Shown here: positions 15,732 to 33,113 of the stretch, piece by piece
Layout: every line of letters starts with the position of its first letter
How positions within the stretch are numbered: the first letter of the stretch is position 1
NCBI RefSeq assembly: GCF_002968335.2
Contig: NZ_CP134398.1
Location: 930,001-994,000 of the forward strand
Source of the DNA: Mycobacterium sp. ITM-2016-00316
Lineage (GTDB): Bacteria > Actinomycetota > Actinomycetes > Mycobacteriales > Mycobacteriaceae
Direction: 5' to 3'
Length of the DNA stretch: 64,000 bases
Notes under the pieces: generated by a model
What the model was told of the DNA's origin: nothing
The model's database searches: none
What the model saw: the letters and a program-made list of their open reading frames with translations, nothing else
Made by a program: the position numbers and the translations under genes

Positions 15732-18700
15732 ATGCGCGTCACGGGAGCGGAGTCGACGGACCTGTTCGTCGGACCACCCGACGCACCGGTGCAACTGGTC
15801 CGCATCACCTACACCGACTGCGCGGCGCCGACCCCGGTGCGGGTGACGGGCACCGGCATCGAGGGCGAGGCCGTCGCCCGCCCGGATGCGTCCACGGTGG
15901 AAGTGCCGATGACCGTCGCCGATCCCGAGCCCGGCCGGCGACGGGAGGCCGCCATCGGCAACACGGCCTTCACGTTCACCGACGCCGAACCCGGCTGGAC
16001 GATGCACATGATCAGCCACTTCCACTACGACCCGGTGTGGTGGAACACCCAGGCCGCCTATACCAGCGTCTGGACCGAGGACCCGCCCGGCGCCTGCCGG
16101 CAGACCAACGCGTTCGACCTCGTCACCGCCCACCTGGAAATGGCGCGCCGCGACCCCGACTACAAGTTCGTGCTCGCCGAGGTCGACTACCTCAAACCGT
16201 TCTGGGACACCCACCCCGAGGAACGCGCCGATCTGCGCCGGCTGATCGGCGAGGGCCGCATCGAGATCATGGGCGGCACCTACAACGAGCCCAACACCAA
16301 CCTCACCAGCCCCGAGACCGCGATCCGGAACTTTGTGCACGGCATCGGGTTTCAGCGCGATGTGCTGGGCGGTGACCCGGCCACCGCCTGGCAGCTCGAC
16401 GTGTTCGGGCACGACCCGCAGTTCCCGGGGATGGCCGCCGACGCCGGGCTGACCTCCAGTTCGTGGGCGCGTGGGCCGCACCATCAGTGGGGCCCGATGG
16501 CCGGCGACGGCGACCCGACCCGCATGCAGTTCGCCAGCGAGTTCGAGTGGACGGCACCGTCGGGCCGGGGACTGCTGACCCACTACATGCCCGCGCACTA
16601 CGCGGGCGGTTGGTGGATGGATTCGGCGGCATCGCTGGCCGACGCGGAGGCCGAGACCTACAAGCTGTTCGCCGGGCTGAAGCAGGTGGCGCTGACCCGT
16701 AACGTGCTGCTGCCCGTGGGCACCGACTACACCCCACCCAACAAGTGGGTCACCGAGATTCACCGCGACTGGAACAGCCGCTACACCTGGCCGCGGTTCG
16801 TCTGCGCGCTGCCCAAGGAGTTCTTCGCCGCGGTGCGTACCGAACTGGACACCCGCGGGGCCCGGGCGTCGGTGCAGACCCGCGACATGAACCCGATCTA
16901 CACCGGCAAGGATGTCTCCTACATCGACACCAAGCAGGCCAACCGGGCCGCCGAGAACGCGGTGCTGGAAGCCGAACGGTTCGCCGTGTTCGCCGGATTG
17001 CTGGGCGGCGCAACCTATCCGCAGGCGGCGCTGGCCAAGGCCTGGGTGCAGCTGGCCTACGGCGCCCACCATGACGCCATCACCGGCTCGGAATCCGACC
17101 AGGTGTACCTCGACCTGCTGACGGGCTGGCGCGACGCCTGGGAGATCGGGCGCACCGCCCGCGACAATGCGCTGCGTCTGCTCACCGGCGCAGTGGATTC
17201 CGCTGTGGTGGTGTGGAATCCGTTGGCGCACGGCCGCACCGACATGGTGACCGCACACCTGGACGAACCGTTCTCCGGAGTGGTACGTGACATGAACGGC
17301 ACCGCCCTGCCCACCCTGATCGAGGACCACACCGTCACGTGGCGGGTCGACGATATCGGTTCGCTGGGCTGGCAGGGCTACCAGTGGGACGACGATACCG
17401 ACGGCTCACGCTGGCAGCAGATCGATGGCGCGACCATCGCGAACGCGCACTACACGCTGACCGTCGACCCGGCCCGCGGCGGTGGGGTCAGCTCGCTGGT
17501 CGCCGACGGCCGCGAGCTCATCGCCGACGGCCGGGTCGGCAACGAACTGGCCGTCTACGACGAGTATCCGGCCCACCCGCAGGCCGGCGAAGGCCCCTGG
17601 CATCTGCTGCCCAAGGGGCCGGTGATCGGCTCGTCGGAGTTCCCGGCGACGGTGCAGGCCCACCGCAGCGCGCTGGGGCAACGGTTGGTGATCACCGGGC
17701 GGATCGCCGACGTGTTGCGCTACACCCAGACCCTCACCCTGTGGGACGGCATCGACCGCGTCGAATGTCGCACCACCATCGACGAATTCACCGGAGCCGA
17801 CAAGCTCCTGCGGCTGCGCTGGCCGTGCCCGGTACCCGGGGCCATGCCGGTCAGCGAGGTCGGTGACGCCGTCATCGGACGCGGCTTCGGGCTGCTACAC
17901 CGGCACGGTTCCCCGGACGCCGTGGACTCGGCGGAGCACCCGCACACCCTGGACAACCCTGCCTACGGCTGGTTCGGGCTGTCCTCCATGCTGCGCGTGC
18001 GGATCGGGGCTGGGGTGCGCGCGGTCTCGGTCGCCGAGGTCGTCACCCCCGACGCGTCGTTCGACGAACGCGCGCTGATGGTCGCGCTGGTGCGCGCCGG
18101 GGTCACCGCCACCTGCAGCGTCGCCGAACACCCGCGCTACGGCGACCTGGCGGTCGATTCGAACCTGCCGGATGTGCGCATCGTCATCGGTCATCCCGAC
18201 GAGAATGCTTTTGCCGCAAAGGTATTGGATACTGCGCCGGAGTACCGCGCCGAGCTGGACCGCCAGATCGGCGCCACCGGCGCCGCGCGGGTGTGGGTGC
18301 CCGCGGCGGCGACGCTGGCCCACGAGTGGGTTCCGGGTGCCGATCTGAAGGGATCGCGGGCGTTGCCGGTGCTCATCGTCGTCGGCGGTGTCGAGGCACT
18401 CATCGACGAGATCGGCGACGCGGAGATCTCGGTGCGTCAGCACCCCGATGGCGGCGTGGAACCGTTCGAGCCGGCCACGGTGGCGCTGCTGAACCGGGGG
18501 GTGCCCGGCTTCGCCGTGGAACCCGACGGCACCTTGCACACCTCGCTGATGCGCTCCTGTACCGGCTGGCCGTCTGGCACCTGGATCGACCCGCCGCGGC
18601 GCACCGCGCCCGACGGCTCCAATTTCCAACTCCAGCACTGGACGCACACCTTCGACTACGCCATCGTCGCCGACGAGGGCGACTGGCGCGACAGCGAGAT

Positions 18701-19850
18701 CCCCAGCCGCAGTGCCGCGTTCTCGCACCCGCTGCTCGCGGTGCTCAACCGCCGGGCCGGAACCGACGGGCTGCCCTCGCACGGGGCGCTGCTCGACGTC
18801 GACTCCGCCGGTGGGGGAGTGCAACTCGGTGCGCTCAAGGCCGCGGGCAACCCCATCGCGGCGGGCAGCGCCGACACCGTCGACCCGGCCTCGGTGGCCC
18901 TGCGCATCGTCGAAACACACGGGCGTACCACGCAGTTCGTGGTCCGCTCCGGCCTGAGCGCGGTCGCCCCGCTGCTTCCGGCCGATCTGCTGGAGCGCCG
19001 CCTGGACCGCAGCGCCGGATTCACCCTGCACGGCTATCAGATCGCCACCATGCTGACCCACCTGGATGCGGTGAAGATCCTCAACGCCGACAACGAGCAG
19101 CTCGCACCGGAAGCCGAAGCGGCACAGCCGTTGTACGCCCGCTACTGGCTGCACAACCGCGGCCCCGCGCCGCTGGGCGGGCTGCCCGCCGTCGCCCACC
19201 TGCATCCGCACCAGCTGCAGGGCGAAGCCGGCGAGCAGGTGCGCCTGCGGCTGACCGTGGCCAGCGACTGCACCGATGCCCCGGTCCACGGTCTGCTCAG
19301 GCTGATCTGCCCGCCCGGCTGGAACGCCGCGACCGCGGAGCTGCCGTTCGTGTTGCCGCCGGGGGACTACCTGGACACCGACGCCACCGTCGCGATACCG
19401 GCTGGGCAGCCGCCGGGGCTGTACCCGATCCGGGTCGAACTCGCGCTCAACGGGCGCGGTGGGCTGCCGCCGTCCTGGCGCCAGGTCGTCGAGGATGTCT
19501 GCACCGTCCGGGTGGGCGACGCCGAAGATGCCGAGATACTGCGGCTGGTGGCCGGCCCGACCGAGGTGCGGGTGCGCGCGGGCCAGACGGCCCGCCTCGG
19601 TGTCACCGTCGGCACCGATGCCCGCGCCGACCTGGCGGCCGAAGCACACCTGATCAGCCCGTGGGGGACCTGGGAGTGGTTGGGCCCGGCGGCAACCGGG
19701 GCCGACCTGCCCGCCGGTGGGACCGCGCGGATCGACTTCGAGGTCGCGCCGCCGCCGTGGGTGCAGCCCGGAACGTGGTGGGCACTGATCCGGGTGGCCT
19801 GCGCCGGGAAGCTCGTCTACTCGCCTGCGGTGGCGGTGGTGGTCACGTGA
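15732..19850 (+). CDS. glycoside hydrolase family 38 alpha-mannosidase
   Basis: A protein of 1372 aa. The GH38 catalytic signatures are present: the metal-binding HxHxD in MISHFHYDPVWWN (His96, His98, Asp100) and AWQLDVFGHDPQFP with the likely nucleophile Asp223. A mid-domain (GAHHDAITGSESDQVYLDL) and a long beta-rich C-terminus follow. No signal peptide is evident, so it is probably cytosolic, acting on mannose-containing oligosaccharides or recycled mannan. It is the positional orthologue of Rv0648, but longer than my memory of that protein. Its stop overlaps the GTG of the next gene (GTGA), starting a three-gene coupled unit with a sugar kinase. Confidence 0.9.
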   Translation: MRVTGAESTDLFVGPPDAPVQLVRITYTDCAAPTPVRVTGTGIEGEAVARPDASTVEVPMTVADPEPGRRREAAIGNTAFTFTDAEPGWTMHMISHFHYDPVWWNTQAAYTSVWTEDPPGACRQTNAFDLVTAHLEMARRDPDYKFVLAEVDYLKPFWDTHPEERADLRRLIGEGRIEIMGGTYNEPNTNLTSPETAIRNFVHGIGFQRDVLGGDPATAWQLDVFGHDPQFPGMAADAGLTSSSWARGPHHQWGPMAGDGDPTRMQFASEFEWTAPSGRGLLTHYMPAHYAGGWWMDSAASLADAEAETYKLFAGLKQVALTRNVLLPVGTDYTPPNKWVTEIHRDWNSRYTWPRFVCALPKEFFAAVRTELDTRGARASVQTRDMNPIYTGKDVSYIDTKQANRAAENAVLEAERFAVFAGLLGGATYPQAALAKAWVQLAYGAHHDAITGSESDQVYLDLLTGWRDAWEIGRTARDNALRLLTGAVDSAVVVWNPLAHGRTDMVTAHLDEPFSGVVRDMNGTALPTLIEDHTVTWRVDDIGSLGWQGYQWDDDTDGSRWQQIDGATIANAHYTLTVDPARGGGVSSLVADGRELIADGRVGNELAVYDEYPAHPQAGEGPWHLLPKGPVIGSSEFPATVQAHRSALGQRLVITGRIADVLRYTQTLTLWDGIDRVECRTTIDEFTGADKLLRLRWPCPVPGAMPVSEVGDAVIGRGFGLLHRHGSPDAVDSAEHPHTLDNPAYGWFGLSSMLRVRIGAGVRAVSVAEVVTPDASFDERALMVALVRAGVTATCSVAEHPRYGDLAVDSNLPDVRIVIGHPDENAFAAKVLDTAPEYRAELDRQIGATGAARVWVPAAATLAHEWVPGADLKGSRALPVLIVVGGVEALIDEIGDAEISVRQHPDGGVEPFEPATVALLNRGVPGFAVEPDGTLHTSLMRSCTGWPSGTWIDPPRRTAPDGSNFQLQHWTHTFDYAIVADEGDWRDSEIPSRSAAFSHPLLAVLNRRAGTDGLPSHGALLDVDSAGGGVQLGALKAAGNPIAAGSADTVDPASVALRIVETHGRTTQFVVRSGLSAVAPLLPADLLERRLDRSAGFTLHGYQIATMLTHLDAVKILNADNEQLAPEAEAAQPLYARYWLHNRGPAPLGGLPAVAHLHPHQLQGEAGEQVRLRLTVASDCTDAPVHGLLRLICPPGWNAATAELPFVLPPGDYLDTDATVAIPAGQPPGLYPIRVELALNGRGGLPPSWRQVVEDVCTVRVGDAEDAEILRLVAGPTEVRVRAGQTARLGVTVGTDARADLAAEAHLISPWGTWEWLGPAATGADLPAGGTARIDFEVAPPPWVQPGTWWALIRVACAGKLVYSPAVAVVVT

Positions 19851-20413
19851 CCGCGGCACTGGTGGCCGGCCAGGTGGTCACCGTCGCCGAGATCGACGAA
19901 CGGGAACGCCTGCTGCGGGCCGGCAACATGGCCTCGGCACTGCCGCGCCCAGGCACCAGCGAGGGCCGTCAGCTGCGGCGCTGGCTCACCCAGCTGGTGA
20001 CCGCGGAACGGGTGGTGGCGCTGGAAAACTCTGGTGCCGAACAGATTCCGGATCTCGAGGACGTGCTGCCGGACATGGCCGCGCGGCTGGAGATCGGCAG
20101 CATCGCCGCGGCGGTGCTGGCCACCGAGGCGGGCCGGGCCGCGTTCGCCCGCGTCACCGCCGGGGTGGGCGTCACCGATATCGAGATCGTCGCCTACCAC
20201 CGGCGCAACCCCGGCCGGTTCGCGGCCCGCCGGACCGGCGTCGCGGACTTCGCCAGGGCCCGCCCGCTGATCGCCGCACACCTCGGGGCGGCGGCGCGGC
20301 GCCGGGCCTTCCGGCTGTGGCTCGACGCGCGGTGCGCCGAACTCGTCGAGCTCTCACCCGGCTATGAGCATCCCGGTGATCCTCGCCAGCCCGACAACAC
20401 CCACACACACTGA
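19847..20413 (+). CDS. conserved protein of unknown function in mannosidase operon
   Basis: A protein of 188 aa from the GTG at 19847, which overlaps the mannosidase stop by 4 nt. The frame is open far upstream inside the mannosidase gene, but that part is a shadow. The N-terminus reads VTAALVAGQVVTVAEIDERE, and the protein is mostly helical and rich in Ala and Arg (LRRWLTQLVTAERVVALE, FRLWLDARCAELVELSPGY). In M. tuberculosis the corresponding gene Rv0649 is labelled fabD2, but I see no acyltransferase GxSxG motif here, so that label should not be transferred. The segment VTVAEIDERE...LRRWLTQLV loosely recalls SurA/PpiC N-terminal helices. It is coupled to the kinase gene (TGATG). Confidence 0.7.
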   Translation: MTAALVAGQVVTVAEIDERERLLRAGNMASALPRPGTSEGRQLRRWLTQLVTAERVVALENSGAEQIPDLEDVLPDMAARLEIGSIAAAVLATEAGRAAFARVTAGVGVTDIEIVAYHRRNPGRFAARRTGVADFARARPLIAAHLGAAARRRAFRLWLDARCAELVELSPGYEHPGDPRQPDNTHTH

Positions 20414-21297
20414 TGGGGACCGTATTGGCGCTCGACATCGGCGGCACCAAGATCGCCGTGGGCATCGTCGACGATGAGGGCACCGTGCTGCAGCGGTTCC
20501 AGCTACCCACCCCGCGGGACTCCGCCGAAGCCGCCTGGCGGGTGACCGCGGATCTGATCGGGCAGGCACGGTCGGTGGCGCCTGTGCGTGCGGTGGGCAT
20601 CGCGTCGGCCGGGCCGGTGGCGCTTCATGCCGGCACCATCAGCCCGGTCAATATTGCTGTCTGGCAGGACTTTCCGATCGCCGCGCGGGTCGCAGAGCTG
20701 ACCGGCCTGCCGGTGCGGCTCGGCGGTGACGGGCTGTGCATGGCGCTCGGCGAACACTGGCGCGGGGCCGGCCGGGGAGCGCAGTTCATGCTCGGCATGG
20801 TGGTGTCCACCGGGATCGGCGGCGGCCTGGTGCTCGACGGCGTCCCCTATGACGGGCGCACCGGCAACGCCGGGCACGTCGGTCACATGGTCGCCGACGC
20901 CGACGGAGAGCCCTGCGTGTGCGGCGGGCACGGCTGCGTGGAGACGCTTGCATCGGGTCCGCGGATGACGCGGTGGGCGCAGCAGCAGGGCTGGACCGGC
21001 GCGGACGCCAAAGACCTTGCGGCGTCGGCCAAGGCCGGCGATGCGGTCGCGCTGGCGGCGTTCCGGCGGGGGACCACGGCGCTGGCCGCGGTGATCGCCT
21101 CCACGGCGGCGGTCTGCGATCTCGATCTGGTGGTGATCGGCGGCGGGGTGGCCAACGCCGGTGAGGTGCTGTTCGGCCCCTTGCGTGAGGCGCTGACGCG
21201 CCACACCGGGTTGACGTTCATCCGCGATCTGCGGGTGGTGCCCGCCGACCTCGGGGGCGACGCCGGACTGGTCGGCGCCGCCGCCCTGGTGCGGTGA
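20413..21297 (+). CDS. ROK family sugar kinase
   Basis: A protein of 294 aa from the ATG at 20413, sharing one base with the stop of the previous gene. It has the phosphate loop LALDIGGTKIAVGIVDDEG, the ROK signature MVVSTGIGGGLVLDG with a preceding GGDGLCMALGEHW, and the zinc-binding CVCGGHGCVETLASG. It lacks an N-terminal HTH, so it is a kinase rather than a ROK repressor. Glucose, mannose or an amino sugar are all possible. Its place after the GH38 mannosidase suggests it phosphorylates released mannose or a related hexose (inference). It is the positional orthologue of Rv0650. Confidence 0.9.
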   Translation: MGTVLALDIGGTKIAVGIVDDEGTVLQRFQLPTPRDSAEAAWRVTADLIGQARSVAPVRAVGIASAGPVALHAGTISPVNIAVWQDFPIAARVAELTGLPVRLGGDGLCMALGEHWRGAGRGAQFMLGMVVSTGIGGGLVLDGVPYDGRTGNAGHVGHMVADADGEPCVCGGHGCVETLASGPRMTRWAQQQGWTGADAKDLAASAKAGDAVALAAFRRGTTALAAVIASTAAVCDLDLVVIGGGVANAGEVLFGPLREALTRHTGLTFIRDLRVVPADLGGDAGLVGAAALVR

Positions 21298-21298
21298 G

Positions 21299-22645
21299 CT
21301 ACTTGGCGATGCGGATGAGTTTCTTGTTCACGAACTCGTCGATGCCGAAGCGGCCGAGTTCGCGGCCGAAACCGGAACGCTTCACGCCACCGAAGGGCAG
21401 TTCCGCGCCTTCGGCGCCGACGGCGTTGACGAACACCATGCCGGCCTCGATCTTGTCGGCGACCCGCTTGGCCTGCTCGGGGTCGGTGGTGAAGACGTAG
21501 GAGCCCAGCCCGAACGGGGTGTCGTTGGCCAGCTCGACCGCGGCGTCCTCGTCGGCGACCTTGTAGACGGTGGCCACCGGTCCGAACAGTTCCTCCTTGG
21601 CCGCCGGCGAATCCGGGGACAATCCGGTCAGCACCCCGGGCGGGAAGAACGCCCCGTTGCGCTCGCCTTCGGAGGTCAGCGCGGCACCCGCGGCCACGGC
21701 GCGCTGGACCTGCTCCTCGAGGCGCTCGGCGGCGGCCACCGAGGACAGCGGGGCCAGCCCGTCGGCCTTGGCCAGCACCTTGGCGGTGAACTTGTCGAGG
21801 AACTCGTCATAGACGCCCTCGGCGACGATGATCCGCTTGGCCGCGTTACAGGCCTGCCCGGTGTTCTCGAAGCGCCCGTCCACGGCCGCCTCGATGGTGG
21901 CGTCCAGGTCGTCGGAGGACAGCAGGATGAACGGATCGGAGCCGCCGAGTTCCAGCACGACCTTCTTCAGGTTGCGTCCGGCGATCTCGGCGACTGCGGC
22001 GCCGGCGCGCTCCGAACCGGTCAGCGACACCCCCTGGATGCGGGGGTCGGCGATGGCGTCGGCGATCTGCTCATTGGTGGCGTAGACGTTGACGTAGGCG
22101 CCCTCGGGATAGCCGGCGTCGGTGAAGATCTGGGCCAGCGCCGCGGCGGATTCGGGGCACTGCGGTGCGTGTTTGAGCACGATGGTGTTGCCCAACACCA
22201 GGTTCGGGCCGGCGAAGCGGGCCACCTGGTAGTAGGGGTAGTTCCACGGCATGATGCCCAGCAGCACCCCGACCGGGCCGCGTCGGATCAGTGCGCTGCC
22301 CTCACCGTCGAGCAGGTCGATCGGCTCGTCGGCGAGGAATTTCTCGGCGTTGTCGGCGTAGAACTCATAGATCGAGGCGCTGAACTCGACTTCGCCGACC
22401 GACTGGTCCAGCGGCTTGCCCATCTCACGCTGGATGATCTTGGCCAGTTCGTCCTTGCGCTCGTTGTGCAGGGCGGCGACCTTGCGGATCAACTCGGCGC
22501 GCTGGGCGACCGTGGTGGTCTTCGACCACTCCTTGTACGCCGTGGCCGCCGCCGACACCGCCGCCTCGATCTGGTCGTCGGTGGCGGTGGGATATTCCTT
22601 CACCACATCGCCGGTCGCCGGATCAACTACCGCGTACAGACTCAT
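21299..22645 (-). CDS. NAD(P)-dependent succinate-semialdehyde dehydrogenase-like aldehyde dehydrogenase
   Basis: A protein of 448 aa with a complete aldehyde dehydrogenase core: [12 protein letters not shown] (about 129-140), LTGSERAG, the general base Glu232 in LELGGSDPF and the nucleophile Cys266 in [12 protein letters not shown], then [12 protein letters not shown] and [15 protein letters not shown]. At about 450 aa, without the N-terminal extension of larger family members, it resembles the GabD1-type short SSADHs. The exact aldehyde cannot be proven from sequence. It is divergent from rplJ and convergent with the ROK kinase gene, whose stop ends 4 bp away. Confidence 0.85.
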   Translation of the reverse strand: MSLYAVVDPATGDVVKEYPTATDDQIEAAVSAAATAYKEWSKTTTVAQRAELIRKVAALHNERKDELAKIIQREMGKPLDQSVGEVEFSASIYEFYADNAEKFLADEPIDLLDGEGSALIRRGPVGVLLGIMPWNYPYYQVARFAGPNLVLGNTIVLKHAPQCPESAAALAQIFTDAGYPEGAYVNVYATNEQIADAIADPRIQGVSLTGSERAGAAVAEIAGRNLKKVVLELGGSDPFILLSSDDLDATIEAAVDGRFENTGQACNAAKRIIVAEGVYDEFLDKFTAKVLAKADGLAPLSSVAAAERLEEQVQRAVAAGAALTSEGERNGAFFPPGVLTGLSPDSPAAKEELFGPVATVYKVADEDAAVELANDTPFGLGSYVFTTDPEQAKRVADKIEAGMVFVNAVGAEGAELPFGGVKRSGFGRELGRFGIDEFVNKKLIRIAK

Positions 22646-22718
22646 CGATTTCGCTCCTTAACCAAGGTCAGTGGGTGTCACCGTCGAACCTACGCGGTTC
22701 CGCGCGTACCGCCTCGTT

Positions 22719-22748
22719 TTGGCCGATCGGGCTGCGGCAGGCTATTCT
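22719..22748 (+). promoter_or_regulatory. candidate rplJL promoter
   Basis: A TATTCT -10-like hexamer at 22743-22748 has a weak TTGGCC -35 at 22719-22724 (18-bp spacer). It would start the transcript just upstream of the L10-type leader, about 190 nt before rplJ. The -10 is a reasonable mycobacterial SigA match; the -35 is poor. Confidence 0.45.
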
Positions 22749-22751
22749 TTC

Positions 22752-22845
22752 CGGGTTCCACCGAAGACCGTCGGTCACCGAGTAATCGGTTGAAGGTCCC
22801 GGATCACCCGGGCGGCCCACGCAGGAGGACGAGGTAGAGCATTCT
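22752..22845 (+). ncRNA. ribosomal protein L10 leader (autoregulatory mRNA structure)
   Basis: The segment upstream of rplJ contains pieces typical of L10 leaders: GTTCCACCGAAGACCG near its start, GGTCACCGAGTAATCGG, and GCCCACGCAGGAGGACGAGG at its end. In bacteria this RNA binds L10-(L7/L12) and represses the rplJL operon when the protein is in excess. Boundaries are approximate, and a covariance-model search was not possible. Confidence 0.65.
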
Positions 22846-22849
22846 TGCG

Positions 22850-22885
22850 CGCCCCGACCTGTCTGTGTCGGGGCGTTCGTGTTTT
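22850..22885 (+). terminator. attenuator-like hairpin in the rplJ leader
   Basis: CGCCCCGAC (22850-22858), an 8-nt loop, GTCGGGGCG (22867-22875), then TTCGTGTTTTC. A 9-bp GC stem followed by a T-rich stretch lies between the L10 leader and rplJ, where a terminator or attenuator would be expected. Confidence 0.6.
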
Positions 22886-22942
22886 CTCGGCCCTTTGCCC
22901 CCGATGGTTGGTGGACGTCCCAACCATTACGAGGAGGCAAGC

Positions 22943-23470
22943 ATGGCCAAGGCTGAAAAGGCCACCGCGGTCGCCGACATCGCCGAGAAGTTCAAGGAGG
23001 CGACGGCCACCGTCGTCACCGAGTACCGCGGCCTGAAGGTGTCCAACCTTGCCGAGCTGCGCAGGTCGCTGGGCGACGGTGTGACCTACACCGTTGCCAA
23101 GAACACCCTGGTGAAGCGTGCAGCGGCCGAGGCCGGCGTGGAGGGTCTCGACGACCTGTTCACCGGTCCGACCGCCATCGCGTTCATCAGCGGTGAGCCC
23201 GTCGACGCCGCCAAGGCGATCAAGAAGTTCGCCAAGGACAACAAGGCGTTGGTCGTCAAGGGCGGCTACATGGACGGCCGTGCGCTGTCCGTGGGCGAAG
23301 TCGAGCGCATCGCCGATCTGGAATCGCGTGAGGTCCTGCTGTCCAAGCTGGCCGGCGCGATGAAGGCGAAGCAGTCCCAGGCCGCAGCGCTGTTCGTGGC
23401 GCCCGCGTCGCAGATCGCCCGCCTGGCTGCAGCTCTGCAAGAGAAGAAGGCCGGCGAAGACGCCGCCTGA
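22943..23470 (+). CDS. rplJ: 50S ribosomal protein L10
   Basis: A protein of 175 aa from the ATG at 22943, preceded by a strong GAGGAGGCAAGC ribosome-binding site. The frame is open upstream, but the leader RNA occupies that part. The sequence has the L10 hallmarks: [37 protein letters not shown] and [14 protein letters not shown]10 forms the base of the ribosomal stalk and binds L7/L12 dimers and 23S rRNA. It is followed after 38 bp by rplL in one operon, and it probably represses its own operon through the upstream leader. Confidence 0.98.
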   Translation: MAKAEKATAVADIAEKFKEATATVVTEYRGLKVSNLAELRRSLGDGVTYTVAKNTLVKRAAAEAGVEGLDDLFTGPTAIAFISGEPVDAAKAIKKFAKDNKALVVKGGYMDGRALSVGEVERIADLESREVLLSKLAGAMKAKQSQAAALFVAPASQIARLAAALQEKKAGEDAA

Positions 23471-23508
23471 CCAAAACCACCACCACCCATTAGAGATAAG
23501 GAATCACC

Positions 23509-23898
<390 letters not shown>

Positions 23899-23908
23899 TT
23901 CTCTGCGC

Positions 23909-23944
23909 ACTGTGGGCCGGGTCGAATTCGACCCGGCCCACAGT
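23909..23944 (+). terminator. 36-bp perfect palindrome after rplL
   Basis: ACTGTGGGCCGGGTCGAA followed directly by its exact reverse complement, 18-bp arms with no spacer. It lies 10 nt past the rplL stop and is the likely end of the rplJL transcript. There is no T tract, as is common for mycobacterial hairpin terminators. Confidence 0.65.
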
Positions 23945-24066
23945 CGTCTGTGGGGCCATCCAGTGTGCGGTTCGTCGTTGCTGAAAAACTGTGTAGGTTA
24001 CAGTGACTCAAGCCACAGGCGGGTGCAGCAGGTGGCGCGGTGGTGCTGTGAGCGGAAGGAACCTGT

Positions 24067-25140
24067 ATGGGCGTCCAAATCGACGTGACCGGACTGAGTA
24101 AGTCTTTCGGATCGTCGAAGATCTGGGAAGACGTCACGTTGACGGTTCCCGAGGGTGAAGTCAGCGTGTTGCTGGGCCCGTCGGGTACCGGTAAGTCGGT
24201 GTTCCTGAAGTCGCTGATCGGCCTGTTGCGGCCTGAGCGCGGCTCGATCGTCATCGACGGCACCAACATCCTGGAGTGCTCGGCCAAGGAGCTCTACGAG
24301 ATCCGCACCCTGTTCGGTGTGCTGTTCCAGGACGGCGCCCTGTTCGGATCGATGAACATCTACGACAACACGGCCTTCCCGCTGCGCGAGCACACCAAGA
24401 AGTCCGAGTCCGAGATCCGCAACATCGTGATGGAAAAGCTCGAGCTCGTCGGTATGCCCAATGACGGGCACAAGTTCCCCGGTGAGATCTCCGGCGGTAT
24501 GCGCAAGCGCGCCGGCCTGGCCCGCGCCCTGGTGCTCGACCCCAAGATCATCCTGTGCGACGAGCCGGACTCCGGTCTGGATCCCGTCCGTACCGCGTAC
24601 CTGTCGCAGCTGTTGATCGATATCAACGCTCAGATCGACGCGACCGTGCTGATCGTGACGCACAACATCAACATCGCCCGCACGGTGCCGGACAACATCG
24701 GCATGCTGTTCCGCAAGAAGCTGGTCATGTTCGGGCCCCGCGAGGTGCTGCTGACCAGCGAGGAGCCCGTCGTGAAGCAGTTCCTCAACGGTCGGCGTAT
24801 CGGGCCGATCGGTATGTCGGAGGAGAAGGACGAAGCCACCGCCGCGGCCGAGCAGGCCATGATGGAGGCCGGTCAGCATGACGGTGGTGTCGAGGAGATC
24901 GAGGGTGTGCCCCCGCAGCTGATGGCCACTCCCGGTATGCCCGAGCGTAAGGCTGTGGGTCGTCGGCAGGCCCGGGTGCGCGAGATCCTGCACACCCTGC
25001 CCCCGGCCGCCCAGGAAGCCATCCGCGACGACCTCGAAGGCACGCACAAGTACCAGGCGCACGAGCCCGGTCACGTCTCGCGCCAGCACGCCCACGAGGA
25101 CGACACCCCGACGACGTCCATTCCCGTCGCCAAGGAATAG
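24067..25140 (+). CDS. mkl: Mce transport system ATPase Mkl (MceG)
   Basis: A protein of 357 aa. ABC ATPase motifs are complete: Walker A LLGPSGTGKSV (about 36-46), Q-loop FGVLFQDGALFG, signature EISGGMRKRAGLARAL, Walker B IILCDEPDSGLDP and the H-loop VTHN. The C-terminal 110 residues beyond the nucleotide domain are typical of MceG. This protein energises the Mce lipid and sterol importers, whose other subunits are encoded elsewhere. It stands as a single gene between rplL and rpoB, as in M. tuberculosis (Rv0655), and is followed by a strong terminator. Confidence 0.95.
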   Translation: MGVQIDVTGLSKSFGSSKIWEDVTLTVPEGEVSVLLGPSGTGKSVFLKSLIGLLRPERGSIVIDGTNILECSAKELYEIRTLFGVLFQDGALFGSMNIYDNTAFPLREHTKKSESEIRNIVMEKLELVGMPNDGHKFPGEISGGMRKRAGLARALVLDPKIILCDEPDSGLDPVRTAYLSQLLIDINAQIDATVLIVTHNINIARTVPDNIGMLFRKKLVMFGPREVLLTSEEPVVKQFLNGRRIGPIGMSEEKDEATAAAEQAMMEAGQHDGGVEEIEGVPPQLMATPGMPERKAVGRRQARVREILHTLPPAAQEAIRDDLEGTHKYQAHEPGHVSRQHAHEDDTPTTSIPVAKE

Positions 25141-25157
25141 CACTTTCAGCCCGCGAG

Positions 25158-25190
25158 AAACCGCCCGAGCCTCGGCTCGGGCGGTTTTTT
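25158..25190 (+). terminator. intrinsic terminator of mkl
   Basis: The 12-bp arms ACCGCCCGAGCC (25160-25171) and GGCTCGGGCGGT (25174-25185) are followed directly by a run of T. It begins about 18 nt after the mkl stop. Confidence 0.9.
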
Positions 25191-29082
<3,892 letters not shown>

Positions 29083-29114
29083 ATATCTAGTCCCGCAAGG
29101 GGAAAGGGAGTTAC

Positions 29115-33068
<3,954 letters not shown>

Positions 33069-33080
33069 CTCAGTACGGAG

Positions 33081-33110
33081 AAGCCCCCGCTTTCGAGCGG
33101 GGGCTTTTTC
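33081..33110 (+). terminator. intrinsic terminator of rpoBC
   Basis: AAGCCCCCGCT (33081-33091), loop TTCG, AGCGGGGGCTT (33096-33106) with a T run. It starts 12 nt past the rpoC stop and lies just before the end of the convergent next gene. Confidence 0.9.
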
Positions 33111-33113
33111 GTG

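Noticed and set aside
18293..19846. N-terminal extension of the 188-aa mannosidase-operon protein deep into the mannosidase gene
   Set aside because: The extension is Arg-rich shadow sequence. The GTG at 19847 overlaps the mannosidase stop in the usual coupled way.
14739..19859. Long minus-strand frames (863 and 654 aa) across the WYL and mannosidase genes
   Set aside because: They overlap two clearly conserved plus-strand genes and look like antisense composition artefacts.
22865..22942. Upstream extension of rplJ
   Set aside because: The segment belongs to the leader RNA, and a strong ribosome-binding site precedes the ATG at 22943.
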